This document shows, one piece after another, positions 27,639 to 36,085 of a stretch of 64,000 nt of DNA. The stretch lies in the NCBI RefSeq assembly GCF_003985145.1, contig NZ_ML133522.1, positions 124,001 to 188,000 on the forward strand. Direction: 5' to 3'. Numbering within the stretch: position 1 is the stretch's first letter; every line of letters starts with the position of its first letter. The translations under genes were made by a program, and so were the position numbers. Under the pieces are notes generated by a model. That model saw only the letters and a list, made by a program, of their open reading frames with translations, was not told where the DNA came from and made no database searches. This DNA is from Rhizobium anhuiense. Its GTDB lineage: Bacteria; Pseudomonadota; Alphaproteobacteria; Rhizobiales; Rhizobiaceae.

Positions 27639-28076
27639 CTAAGCCACGCTTCTATTCAACGCCTCGCGCAGCGCCACGATCTCGCTCTGCAGCCGAGTGA
27701 GATCGACGGCATCGCGGCCGCTGGCAGCGGCGATGCAGCCGGGAATGCCGATCGCCTTTTCCTTCAGGCGAAGGCCTTCTTCGCTCAAGCGGATGACGAC
27801 GACGCGTTCGTCCTCCCGGCTGCGTTCGCGTCTGACATAACCAGCGGTTTCCAGGCGTTTCAGCAGCGGGGTCAGCGTGCTCGATTCCAGGAAGAGCTTT
27901 TCGCCGAGGCCCCCGACGGTCTGGCCATCCTGCTCCCATAGAGAAACCATCGCCAGATATTGCGGATAGGTAAGTCCCAGAGCATCGAGCAGCGGCTTGT
28001 AGACGCGGTTCAGTGCGTGGCCTGCCGTATAGACGGCGAAGCAGATGAAATTGTCGAGCTTCAGTTGATCCTGCAT
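27639..28076 (-). CDS. OhrR-like MarR-family peroxide sensor
   Basis: The 145-residue regulator matches OhrR: FICFAVYTAGHALNRVYKPLLDALGLTYPQYLAMVSLWE, with the reactive Cys at residue 12 and the winged helix at about 45-95 (LGEKLFLESSTLTPLLKRLE and RSREDERVVV wing). A second Cys at 114 fits the two-Cys type, in which oxidation by organic hydroperoxide forms a disulfide and releases DNA. Start 28076 has GGAGACAAG upstream. It is divergent from an esterase gene instead of the usual ohr. Confidence 0.88.
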   Translation of the reverse strand: MQDQLKLDNFICFAVYTAGHALNRVYKPLLDALGLTYPQYLAMVSLWEQDGQTVGGLGEKLFLESSTLTPLLKRLETAGYVRRERSREDERVVVIRLSEEGLRLKEKAIGIPGCIAAASGRDAVDLTRLQSEIVALREALNRSVA

Positions 28077-28100
28077 GGCTTGTCTCCGAAACTGACGAAA

Positions 28101-28195
28101 TTTATATCGCGCAATAAATAATCGGAAGCGATTTTTATGCATGGCAGCCATGACTAAATTTAAATTGTCCGATAAATAATCGTGCGCGATATAAA
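28101..28195. promoter_or_regulatory. Paired inverted operators between the OhrR-like gene and the esterase
   Basis: The left element at 28101-28125 (TTTATATCGCGC then AATAAATAATCGG) is mirrored by the right element at 28169-28195 (CCGATAAATAATCG then GCGCGATATAAA). Each lies next to one gene start, so one MarR dimer could sit at each promoter. The 43-bp spacer is A/T-rich. Binding is inferred. Confidence 0.6.
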
Positions 28196-28237
28196 CTCGG
28201 TGTTCACAACGAACATCGAAACCGAGAGGACAAGACA

Positions 28238-29251
28238 ATGTCGACCATCAAGACCGCAGTTTCCGCAGTCGCACTGCTCGCAGCTTCCGCCGCTGGCGCG
28301 CTTGCTGATCCGGTACTGGAACCGGCAACGCAGAAATTCATCGACGGGCTTGCCGGTGGCGCGCCGATCTACACGCTCTCGCCGGCCGATGCCCGCGATG
28401 TCCTGGCCGGGGCGCAGAAGGGCGACGTGAAGATGCTTGCTGCCCAGGAAGAGGGCAGGGTCATCAAGGCAGGCCCGACAGGCAGCATCAAGCTGCGCAT
28501 CATCCGCCCGGAACATGCCAAGGGCACGCTGCCGGTCATTCTCTATTTCCATGGCGGCGGGTGGGTTTTGGGCGATGCGGATACGCATGACCGGTTGGTG
28601 CGCGAGATCGCCAACGGCGCCGATGCCGCTGTCGTCTTCGTCGATTACGAACGCTCGCCGGAAGCCCGCTATCCCGTCGCCATCGAGCAGGCTTATGCTG
28701 CGACCAAATATGTCGCCGAACACGCCAAGGAGTTCAAGGTCGACGCCAGCAGGCTCGCGGTCGCCGGCGATAGCGTCGGCGGCAACATGGCGGCGGTGGT
28801 GACACTGCTTGCCAAGGAACGCGGCGGTCCTGCCATCGATCAGCAGGTGCTGTTCTACCCAGTCACCGACGCCAATTTCGACAACGGGTCCTACAACCAG
28901 TTCGCCGATGGCCCGTGGCTGACCAAGGAAGCGATGAAGTGGTTCTGGAACGCCTATTTGCCTGATGAAGCCAAGCGCAAGGAGCCGACGGCCTCACCGC
29001 TGCAGGCCTCGCTGGAGCAGCTGAACGGCCTGCCACCGGCGCTCGTCATCGTTGACGAAAACGACGTGCTGCGCGACGAGGGGGAGGCTTACGCTCGCAA
29101 GCTTAGCCAAGCTGGCGTCAAGGTCACGTCGATGCGCTATAACGGCACGATCCATGACTTCGTGCTGCTGAACGCGATTGCCGAAACGCCTGCCGCACGC
29201 AGCGCGATTGCGGTCGCCAACGACACGCTTCGCAGCGCGCTTCACAAGTAA
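28238..29251 (+). CDS. Secreted alpha/beta-hydrolase esterase (HSL type)
   Basis: The 337-residue enzyme has a signal peptide (about residues 1-23, ending GALA). The oxyanion motif HGGGWVLGD is near residue 107, the nucleophile elbow GDSVGGN near 178, the Asp in VDENDVLRDEG near 275 and the His in IHDFVLL near 305, as in hormone-sensitive-lipase-type esterases. It could hydrolyse lipid or short-chain esters in the periplasm. The divergent OhrR-like gene suggests induction by organic peroxides. Confidence 0.85.
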   Translation: MSTIKTAVSAVALLAASAAGALADPVLEPATQKFIDGLAGGAPIYTLSPADARDVLAGAQKGDVKMLAAQEEGRVIKAGPTGSIKLRIIRPEHAKGTLPVILYFHGGGWVLGDADTHDRLVREIANGADAAVVFVDYERSPEARYPVAIEQAYAATKYVAEHAKEFKVDASRLAVAGDSVGGNMAAVVTLLAKERGGPAIDQQVLFYPVTDANFDNGSYNQFADGPWLTKEAMKWFWNAYLPDEAKRKEPTASPLQASLEQLNGLPPALVIVDENDVLRDEGEAYARKLSQAGVKVTSMRYNGTIHDFVLLNAIAETPAARSAIAVANDTLRSALHK

Positions 29252-29256
29252 ACCAA

Positions 29257-30438
29257 TCAGTCTGCGGAGGGGAGAGGCCCGGCGGTTTCGCCGGGCTTTC
29301 TGCTTCTTGGAAGCGATTTGGCAAATTGCCAGGCCTTCTTCCATTTCGGCGTGATGATGCCGTTGGCGGCGCGGATATTGTTGATGAACTGCAGGGTCGC
29401 TGCTTCCCAGGAATATTGCATGGCGAGCTCACGCGCCTTCTGCCGCGAGGCGGAGAGGGCGGCAAGGCAGGCGATCTGCAGGTTGGCATCGAGTGCCCCG
29501 ACTTCACTGTCCTCACCGATGATGTCGAGCGGGCCGGTGACCGGATAAGCTGCGACCGGAACGCCCGATGCCAGCGCCTCGAGGATAGTATTGCCGAAGG
29601 TGTCGGTGAGCGAGGGAAAGACGAAGACATCGGCCTGGGCATAGATTTTCGCCAGATCCTCACCGAATTTCACGCCGGTGAAGTGTACCTGGGGATAGCG
29701 TTGCTCCAGTTCGGCGCGCGCCGGGCCGTCGCCGACGACGACTTTCGAGCCGGGCAGGTCGAGATCGAGAAAGGCCGGCAGGTTCTTTTCCAAGGCGACG
29801 CGACCGACCGTCATGAAGATCGGACGGGGGAGGCCGAAAGGCTCGTCTTCAAGCGGCATGGGGTGGAATTGCGAGGCGTCGATGCCACGGGTCCAAGGCA
29901 TCAGGTTCTTGATGCCGCGCGCCGATAGCTCGCGGGCAAGGCTCGGTGTCGCCACCATGCAACCGGCACCGCCATTGTGGAACCAGCGCACGAAGGCATA
30001 GAGCCAGCTCTGCGGGATCGGCAAGCGGGCAGAAACATACTCCGGAAAACGCGTGTGATAGCTTGTCGAGAAGGGCATGCGCTTGCGCAGGCACCAGCGC
30101 CGGGCAGTGAGCCCCAGCGGGCCTTCGGTGGCGATATGCACGTAGGAAGGATTGTGCTTTTCGATCTCGCGGGCGACGCGGCGGTAATTGGCGATCGACA
30201 GGCGGATCTCGGGATAGGTCGGGCAGGGGATGCTGTGGAAGCGCTCCGGCGTCACCATCGAAACCTCGACGCCCATCTTCGCCAGCTCGCGATTGGTGTT
30301 CTCGATCGAGCGCACGACGCCGTTCACCTGCGGATGCCAAGCGTCGGTGACGATTACCAGCCGTTCCGGCAGATTACCGGCGGCTGCGGCACTGGCCCAG
30401 CTTTCGCCGCTATAAGTGTTTGCCGGACGTTGCAACAT
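29257..30438 (-). CDS. Family 4 glycosyltransferase
   Basis: The 393-residue protein has the GT-B fold: an N-terminal acceptor half (VIVTDAWHPQVNGVVRSIENTNRELAKMG) and a C-terminal nucleotide-sugar half with FMTVGRVALEKN, VVGDGPARAELEQRYP and the E-x7-E motif in SLTDTFGNTILEALASGVPV. Similar rhizobial enzymes build glycolipids or cell-surface sugars; the acceptor cannot be read from sequence. The ATG at 30438 is preferred over 30474. It stands alone, convergent to the esterase. Confidence 0.85.
   Translation of the reverse strand: MLQRPANTYSGESWASAAAAGNLPERLVIVTDAWHPQVNGVVRSIENTNRELAKMGVEVSMVTPERFHSIPCPTYPEIRLSIANYRRVAREIEKHNPSYVHIATEGPLGLTARRWCLRKRMPFSTSYHTRFPEYVSARLPIPQSWLYAFVRWFHNGGAGCMVATPSLARELSARGIKNLMPWTRGIDASQFHPMPLEDEPFGLPRPIFMTVGRVALEKNLPAFLDLDLPGSKVVVGDGPARAELEQRYPQVHFTGVKFGEDLAKIYAQADVFVFPSLTDTFGNTILEALASGVPVAAYPVTGPLDIIGEDSEVGALDANLQIACLAALSASRQKARELAMQYSWEAATLQFINNIRAANGIITPKWKKAWQFAKSLPRSRKPGETAGPLPSAD
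29277..29296 (+). terminator. Rho-independent terminator after the esterase
   Basis: The stem GCCCGGCG/CGCCGGGC has a GTTT loop and is followed by TTTCTGCTTCTT, the pattern expected for the plus strand. It lies 25 bases after the esterase stop and inside the 3' end of the convergent glycosyltransferase gene. Confidence 0.75.
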
Positions 30439-30641
30439 GTCACGATTTCCATCTGCGTTGCAGTGATCTGGCAACGCTCAACCCCAAAGCGGGGTTCCGG
30501 AACGGCGATTCCCGCTTCTCTATTTTGAGGCATGACCATGATGGAAATATTACAGCCGCATGCCAGCATCTGCAGGGCCTTAGCGGCTCGATCCCCGCGA
30601 ATATGTCAGCGGTCGATCGCAGTTCTCTTACGGAAAGAATG

Positions 30642-30668
30642 ACGGCGCCGGTCATGGACCGGCGCCGT
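30642..30668 (-). terminator. Terminator hairpin of glnII
   Basis: A perfect 12-bp stem ACGGCGCCGGTC/GACCGGCGCCGT with a 3-base loop begins nine bases after the glnII stop (minus strand) and is followed on that strand by CATTCTTTCC. Confidence 0.75.
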
Positions 30669-30676
30669 TTGGGAGG

Positions 30677-31717
30677 TTAAGCGGCAGCGGAAGCCGAGCT
30701 TGCTGTCGGAACTTCCGAAATCGTCTTCAGAACCTGCGAAGCGATCTGGTAGGGGCAGCCCTGCGAGTTCGGGCGGCGATCTTCCAGATAGCCCTTATAG
30801 TCGTTCTTGACGAAGGAGTGCGGCACGCGGATCGAAGCACCACGGTCGGCAACGCCGTAGGAGAACTTGTTCCACGGAGCCGTTTCGTGCTTGCCGGTCA
30901 GGCGCTTGTCGTTGTCAGGACCGTAGACGTTGATGTGGTCCATCAGGTTCTTTTCGAACTGCGCCATCAGCGCTTCGAAATAGGCCTTGCCGCCGACTTC
31001 GCGCATGTACTTGGTCGAGAAATTGCAATGCATGCCCGAGCCGTTCCAGTCGGTGTCACCGAGCGGCTTGCAATGATACTCGATGTCGATGCCATACTTT
31101 TCGGTCAGGCGCTGCAAGAGGTAGCGTGCCATCCAGATTTGGTCGGCGGCCTTCTTGGAGCCCTTGCCGAAAATCTGGAATTCCCACTGGCCCTTGGCCA
31201 CTTCGGCATTGATGCCTTCGTGATTGATGCCGGCAGCGAGGCAGAGGTCGAGATGTTCTTCGACGATTTCGCGGGCGACGTCGCCGACATTCGAATAGCC
31301 GACGCCGGTGTAGTAAGGACCCTGCGGAGCCGGGTAGCCCTGCTCGGGGAAGCCGAGCGGACGGCCGTTCTGGTAGAAGAAATATTCCTGCTCGAAGCCG
31401 AACCAGGCATCTTCGTCGTCGAGGATGGTGGCGCGGGCATTCGATGCGTGCGGCGTGACCCCATCCGGCATCATGACTTCGCACATGACGAGAGCGCCGT
31501 TGGTGCGGGCCGGGTCGGGATAGATGGCAACCGGCTTCAGCACGCAATCGGAGCTGCGGCCTTCAGCCTGCTGCGTCGAGGAGCCGTCAAAGCCCCAGAG
31601 CGGAAGCTGTTCCAGCGTCGGGAATGCGTCGAATTCCTTGATCTGCGTCTTGCCACGCAGGTTCGGTACCGGAGTGTACCCATCGAGCCAAATATACTCG
31701 AGCTTATATTTTGTCAT
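30677..31717 (-). CDS. glnII: Glutamine synthetase II (eukaryotic type)
   Basis: GlnII makes glutamine from glutamate, ammonia and ATP and is an octameric, heat-labile second enzyme in rhizobia. The 346-residue protein begins TKYKLEYIWLDGYTPVPNLR and shows LWGFDGSSTQQA, WFGFEQEYFF with the metal-binding Glu, NHEGINAEVAKGQWEFQ and the C-terminal RRPNSQGCPYQIASQVLKT, as in plant-type GS. GAGAGAG precedes the start. A sigma-54 promoter lies about 90 bp upstream. Confidence 0.97.
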   Translation of the reverse strand: MTKYKLEYIWLDGYTPVPNLRGKTQIKEFDAFPTLEQLPLWGFDGSSTQQAEGRSSDCVLKPVAIYPDPARTNGALVMCEVMMPDGVTPHASNARATILDDEDAWFGFEQEYFFYQNGRPLGFPEQGYPAPQGPYYTGVGYSNVGDVAREIVEEHLDLCLAAGINHEGINAEVAKGQWEFQIFGKGSKKAADQIWMARYLLQRLTEKYGIDIEYHCKPLGDTDWNGSGMHCNFSTKYMREVGGKAYFEALMAQFEKNLMDHINVYGPDNDKRLTGKHETAPWNKFSYGVADRGASIRVPHSFVKNDYKGYLEDRRPNSQGCPYQIASQVLKTISEVPTASSASAAA

Positions 31718-31807
31718 CGTGACTCTCTCAATGCTACGAAGGTGAGCAAATCCGGAGACGATCTCGGCGCGCAAGCGCATCCGACCGCCAGGGGATGACG
31801 CTTTAAA

Positions 31808-31823
31808 AGCATGTAGCGTGCCA
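31808..31823 (-). promoter_or_regulatory. Sigma-54 promoter of glnII
   Basis: On the minus strand the sequence TGGCACG-CTAC-ATGCT matches the consensus TGGCACG-N4-TTGCW with one change. GG and GC are correctly spaced at -24 and -12. Transcription should start about 12 bp downstream, leaving a leader of roughly 80 bases. Known rhizobial glnII genes are NtrC/sigma-54 dependent. I could not identify a clear NtrC enhancer site upstream. Confidence 0.8.
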
Positions 31824-32150
31824 GTTCAGCTGCCGGGCCAAAGAAAAATCGCGAATCAGCCAGTCGACGCGCATTTTTCTTTTTCCAAAAACAGCCCGAT
31901 TTGACGGTCGAGGGCCCTATCTTCAAGCAGAAGGCGGCTTTTTCGCTTCGGAACCGGATGAAAATTGAGGCGTTAGGGCTGAAATGATGAAGTGTTGAAC
32001 AAATAGGCGGAAGCTTTCGGCCTGGTCAGCATGTCGAGCGGCTATAATTACAACAATGCATATATATTGTGCAATTTGCATAAACTATGTGCATCATGCT
32101 ATGGTAATGGTCCTGAATGTTGATGCGCCGTGCTGAATGGAGGCGATCTC
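31824..32150. promoter_or_regulatory. Divergent regulatory region between glnII and the small DUF2735-like gene
   Basis: No gene is supported. The part near 32050-32115 is A/T-rich with short inverted pieces (ACAAT/ATTGT around 32051-32070) and several TGCA steps. It probably holds activator sites for glnII and the promoter of the gene at 32151. Confidence 0.4.
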
Positions 32151-32339
32151 ATGCCCACCGGTTTCCATCGTGAATCCGCAACGATCTACCAGTTTCCCGT
32201 CAAGCCGATGCGGGCCACCAACCGGTTCGAACGCGCCCGGCTGATGGAGCGTGAGGCGGCCGATGTCTGCGATGCGCTCGACAGCTGCTGGTATCATGAC
32301 GAGGCGGTTCGCGAGTCCGATCGGCCGAAGAAGTCCTGA
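32151..32339 (+). CDS. Small protein, DUF2735-like
   Basis: The 62-residue protein starts MPTGFHRESATIYQFPVKP after GGAGG at 32139-32143. The N-terminal G-x-x-R-x-S-A-x-IYQFP pattern and the later SCWYHDEAV resemble the short DUF2735 proteins found beside glnII in rhizobia. No function is known. Its position suggests joint nitrogen control with glnII. Confidence 0.65.
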   Translation: MPTGFHRESATIYQFPVKPMRATNRFERARLMEREAADVCDALDSCWYHDEAVRESDRPKKS

Positions 32340-32489
32340 TTTCGAAATCCTGATTTTCCTGGCACCCGACCCGGTAAAGCGGAGTTTTGGCTCGTGCGGG
32401 GATCTAAGGCAGCGGTGCTTCCCTGGCGCGCGGTGCAGGAGATGCCGACAAGGCGGGGGCAGCGTTCGTAGGGTGTTCTCAGCGCGGGT

Positions 32490-33410
32490 TCAGCCGCGAT
32501 CCAATCCAAGCTTTTCCTTTGCGACCAATGCGCCGTGTTCGCTGACGACGCGGGCTGCGACCTTTGCGGCGAAGCGGGCGGCGGCCAGTGCGTCCGAGGT
32601 CTCAAGGTAGCGGGCAAGGAAGGCGCCGTTGAAACTGTCGCCGGCGCTGGTGGTGTCCACCACTTTCTTCACCTTTTCGGCTGGAACGAAGGTCTCCTCG
32701 CCGGCAAAATTCAACCTTACTCCGTCTGCGCCGTTCTTGACGACGATATCGACAGCGCCCAGCGTGCGATAGCGGTGGATCGTTGCCTCGATGGAATCGT
32801 CGCCGAAATGGGCGGCCTCGTCGTCGAAGCTCGGCATGACGATCACGGAGGAGCGGGCGCCCTCGCTGATCGTCGTATGCATGACGTCGTAGCTCGACCA
32901 GAGGCGGGGACGGATGTTCGGATCGAACACGACGAGCTTGCCGGCGGCCTTGGCGCGGCGGACCTCGGCGAGCAACGTCTCAGCATCCTCATGCGGCAGG
33001 ATGGCAAGGGTGATGCCCGAGAAATAGATAACGGCAGCGCTTTCCACCGCCTCGCGCAGACGATCCGGGTCGGCGGCCAGGCTGCGGGCGGCAGAGCTGT
33101 CGCGCCAATAGCTGAAGGAGCGTTCGCCGTCTTTCAGGTTGATCATATAGAGGCCGGGCGTCCTGCCCCTGATGCGGCGGATCAGGCTCGTGCCGATGCC
33201 TGATTTGTCGATGAAGGCCAGCATCTCGTCCGACATGGCATCGTCGCCGAGAGCGGTGAAATAATCGACCGACCAATCGGCGGCAAGGCAGGCGCGGGCA
33301 TACCAGGCGGTGTTGAAGGTATCGCCGGCGAAGCCTTTGCGCAGCAGGCCATCGCCTGCCTGCGAGAGCTCCACCATGCATTCACCGATCGATAGAAACC
33401 GTCTGCTCAC
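32490..33410 (-). CDS. kdgK: 2-keto-3-deoxygluconate kinase (PfkB family)
   Basis: The 306-residue kinase should phosphorylate 2-keto-3-deoxygluconate to KDPG for the Entner-Doudoroff route. PfkB features include GECMVELS and GFAGDTFNTAWYARA at the N-terminus, and the C-terminal signature DTTSAGDSFNGAFLA near residue 250 with the catalytic Asp. No pectin or uronate genes are adjacent, so the exact sugar is inferred from similarity in the substrate segment (LYMINLKDGERSFSYWR). Confidence 0.85.
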   Translation of the reverse strand: MSRRFLSIGECMVELSQAGDGLLRKGFAGDTFNTAWYARACLAADWSVDYFTALGDDAMSDEMLAFIDKSGIGTSLIRRIRGRTPGLYMINLKDGERSFSYWRDSSAARSLAADPDRLREAVESAAVIYFSGITLAILPHEDAETLLAEVRRAKAAGKLVVFDPNIRPRLWSSYDVMHTTISEGARSSVIVMPSFDDEAAHFGDDSIEATIHRYRTLGAVDIVVKNGADGVRLNFAGEETFVPAEKVKKVVDTTSAGDSFNGAFLARYLETSDALAAARFAAKVAARVVSEHGALVAKEKLGLDRG

Positions 33411-33556
33411 CTTGTCCTCCCGGCATGAGAGCGCTGCAGATCCAACAGGACACGCTACGGACGCTCTATCACTTTGAATTGGCGGATTATCCGCTGCTCT
33501 TCATTCGCTGATACGCGGAGCCGGGCGGAGTGACAAGCGCCGATATCACGGAAGAT

Positions 33557-33595
33557 GAAAGCCCGCCTTCACCGACGAGGCGAAGGCGGGCTTTC
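33557..33595 (-). terminator. Strong terminator after the small secreted protein gene
   Basis: A perfect 14-bp stem, GAAAGCCCGCCTTC at 33557-33570 and GAAGGCGGGCTTTC at 33582-33595, has an 11-base loop. It lies 10 bases past the stop at 33606 on the minus strand. Confidence 0.8.
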
Positions 33596-33605
33596 AGAAG
33601 GATGC

Positions 33606-33947
33606 CTATTCGTGGATGGTATAGCTGCCCATCGCGCAAAGATCCTGCGTATCTTCTGTGGTTGCGAGGTTTGAGCCTTCCTCGAATTCGAAGCGCATGT
33701 CGTATTTGCAGACGGTGCGGCCATCGGCGATGGTGATATCGATGCTCTCGCCCGGATTGAGAACGTCGTCGCCGAAGACGTCTTCTTCCCATTCGCCGAC
33801 GCCGGTCGGCGAACTGTAGAAGCGCGTCAGGACGGAGTTCGTTCCGTTGGTGAGCTTGAAGTTCAGATCTTCGGCATGCGACGAACCGGCGGAGGCGGCG
33901 ATCATCGTGGCGGCGAGTGCGATCAAAGCTGATATTTTCGATTTCAT
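33606..33947 (-). CDS. Small secreted protein of unknown function
   Basis: The 113-residue product has a signal peptide (MKSKISALIALAATMIAASAGSSHA) and a mature domain with NFKLTNGTNSVLTRFYSSPTG, NPGESIDITIADGRTVCKYDMRFEFEEG and a second Cys near the end (LCAMG). It looks like a small beta-sandwich with one disulfide. GGGGAACG precedes the start. The family is known only as hypothetical periplasmic protein. Confidence 0.7.
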   Translation of the reverse strand: MKSKISALIALAATMIAASAGSSHAEDLNFKLTNGTNSVLTRFYSSPTGVGEWEEDVFGDDVLNPGESIDITIADGRTVCKYDMRFEFEEGSNLATTEDTQDLCAMGSYTIHE

Positions 33948-34113
33948 GTAAGCGTTCCCCTGGCTTGCGATTAGGCCGAAATGGGATAGCACGCGCTCAT
34001 AAAATCTTTCTTATTGGGGACTTTAGATCCAAAAATAGTCCGCTTCGTTCTGACAATGGATGGCGCATCAGGCATCCAAGGCGAAGGCCGCTCTCACGCG
34101 GCCCTCGTTCCGT

Positions 34114-35100
34114 TCATGGCCTGTCCATATGATAACAGGCGGCCTTCTGGCCGGGACGGACCTCCTCGGTCGGCGGCATTTCGGTGCGACAGATGTCGGT
34201 CGCCTTCCAGCAGCGCGGTGAGAAGACGCAGCCTTTCGGTGGGTTGAGCGGTGAAGGTGGATCACCCTGCAGCCGGATCCGGGTGCGCAGGCGCGCGAGC
34301 TTCGGATCCGGGATCGGCGCGGCGGAGAAGAGTGCCTGCGTATAGGGATGGGCGGGATGGTCAAAGACGGTGGCGCAGTCGCCGGCTTCGACAACCCTGC
34401 CGAGATAGAGCACCAGCACATCGTCGGAGATCAGGCGCACGACGGAAAGGTCATGGCTGATGAAGATCAGCGTCAGGCCGAACTCCTTGCGCAGCTTGCG
34501 CAGAAGCGTGATGACCTGACCCTGGATCGAGACGTCGAGGGCCGAAACCGGCTCGTCGCAGATGATGAGTTTCGGTTTGGTGACGACCGCGCGGGCAATG
34601 CCGATGCGTTGCGCCTGGCCGCCGGAGAATTCGTGCGGATAGCGGTTGATCATTTCCGGCACCAGGCCGACGGCGGTCATGATCTCGCGGACACGCTCGG
34701 TGCGCTCGGTTTTGGAGAGTTTCGGCTCGAAGACGGTGAGCGGCTCGGCGATGATGTCTCCGACCGTCATGCGCGGGTCGAGCGAGGCGATCGGATCCTG
34801 AAAGATGATCTGCATGTCGCGGCGGGCGGCGCGCATTTCCTCGTCCGACAGGTCGAGAAGGTTCCGGCCCTGCCAGAGGATGCGACCTTTCTGCGATTTC
34901 AGCAGCCGCAGGATGGAGCGGCCGAGCGTGGACTTGCCGCAGCCGGATTCGCCGACGATGCCGAGCGTGCGGCCTTCGCTGAGGTCGAAGCTGACATTGT
35001 TGACGGCAGTCAGGAAGATCGGCGGCTTGAAGAGGCCTTTCGCCGGCAGTTCGAATTGGGTCGTCAGGTTCTCGACCCTCAGAAGCGATCGTTCAGCCAT
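34114..35100 (-). CDS. oppF: Oligopeptide ABC transporter ATP-binding protein OppF
   Basis: The 328-residue ATPase has Walker A GESGCGKST near residue 55, signature FSGGQAQRIGIARA, Walker B LIICDEPVSALD, H-loop FISHDLSV, and the C-terminal oligopeptide-type extension with CVFSPRCWKATDICR (Cys residues of a possible FeS site, as in OppD/F). The start at 35100 overlaps the oppD stop by eight bases. It energises the OppBC channel with OppD. Confidence 0.93.
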   Translation of the reverse strand: MAERSLLRVENLTTQFELPAKGLFKPPIFLTAVNNVSFDLSEGRTLGIVGESGCGKSTLGRSILRLLKSQKGRILWQGRNLLDLSDEEMRAARRDMQIIFQDPIASLDPRMTVGDIIAEPLTVFEPKLSKTERTERVREIMTAVGLVPEMINRYPHEFSGGQAQRIGIARAVVTKPKLIICDEPVSALDVSIQGQVITLLRKLRKEFGLTLIFISHDLSVVRLISDDVLVLYLGRVVEAGDCATVFDHPAHPYTQALFSAAPIPDPKLARLRTRIRLQGDPPSPLNPPKGCVFSPRCWKATDICRTEMPPTEEVRPGQKAACYHMDRP

Positions 35101-36085
35101 GGTTGAGCAGCTCCTCGCGACGCGGGAAAGGGTGGTAACAGGCGGCGCAATGGTGCGGCGCCAGCGTTTCGAGCGGCGGCGGGCGATCGATGCAATCGTC
35201 CTGGACCTGCGAGCAGCGCGGCGAGAAATTGCAGCCCTTCGGCAGGTGCTGCAGGTTCGGCGGGCGGCCCGGGATGACGACGAGGTCGTCGACATCCTGG
35301 TCAGGGCGCGGGATCGAGGCATGCAGTGCTGCGGTATAGGGATGGGCCGGGTTGTCGAAGAGCTCGTCGACCGGCGCCTCCTCGACGATGCGGCCGGCAT
35401 ACATGACGGCGACGCGGTCGGCGAGGCCGGCGACGACGCCGAGATCGTGGGTGATCATGACGAGCGCCGTGTTCATCTCCGCCGTCAGGTCGTTGAAGAG
35501 ATCGAGGATCTGCGCCTGGATGGTGACGTCGAGCGCCGTCGTCGGTTCGTCGGCGATCAGAAGTTTCGGCCGGGTGAGCAGCGCCATGGCGATGACGATG
35601 CGCTGGCGCATGCCGCCGGATAGCTCGTGCGGATAGAGGTGGAAGCGCCGCGTCGGGTCGGGAATGCCGACGCGTTTCAGCATGTCGAGTGCGGCGGCGG
35701 ATGCGGCGCGCGCCGTGAGCCCACCGTGAACCTCGAGCTGCTCCGTCAGTTGCCGGGAAATCTTCAGCGATGGATTGAGGGCGGTCATCGGGTCCTGGAA
35801 AACCATGGCCATGTCTTTGCCGCGGATCTGGTCGAGTTCGCGCGGTTTCAGCGCCAGCACGTCCTTGCCTTCGAGCAGCGCCTGTCCCGTCGTTCTGCCG
35901 TTCTTGGCAAGCAGGCCCATGATGCCGAGGAAGGTCTGGCTCTTGCCGGAGCCGGACTCGCCGACGATGGCGATGCGCTCGCCGCGCTTGACCGTCAGGT
36001 TCATGTTCGAGACCGCCTTCACCTCCCCATCGGGTGTTTTGAAGGTGATCGAGTAGTCTTTGAGTTCGAGGAGGGTATCCGTCAT
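35093..36085 (-). CDS. oppD: Oligopeptide ABC transporter ATP-binding protein OppD
   Basis: The 330-residue ATPase shows GESGSGKSQTF (Walker A), ELSGGMRQRIVIAMAL (signature), LLIADEPTTALD (Walker B), MITHDLGVVAG (H-loop), and CNFSPRCSQVQDDC at the C-terminus. It starts directly before the oppC stop with no spacer and overlaps oppF at the other end, so the four genes B-C-D-F are tightly coupled. Confidence 0.93.
   Translation of the reverse strand: MTDTLLELKDYSITFKTPDGEVKAVSNMNLTVKRGERIAIVGESGSGKSQTFLGIMGLLAKNGRTTGQALLEGKDVLALKPRELDQIRGKDMAMVFQDPMTALNPSLKISRQLTEQLEVHGGLTARAASAAALDMLKRVGIPDPTRRFHLYPHELSGGMRQRIVIAMALLTRPKLLIADEPTTALDVTIQAQILDLFNDLTAEMNTALVMITHDLGVVAGLADRVAVMYAGRIVEEAPVDELFDNPAHPYTAALHASIPRPDQDVDDLVVIPGRPPNLQHLPKGCNFSPRCSQVQDDCIDRPPPLETLAPHHCAACYHPFPRREELLNHG

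Noticed and set aside
31824..32000. NtrC enhancer sites for glnII
   Set aside because: A match to TGCACC-N5-GGTGCA was looked for on both strands; only weak partial pieces were seen.
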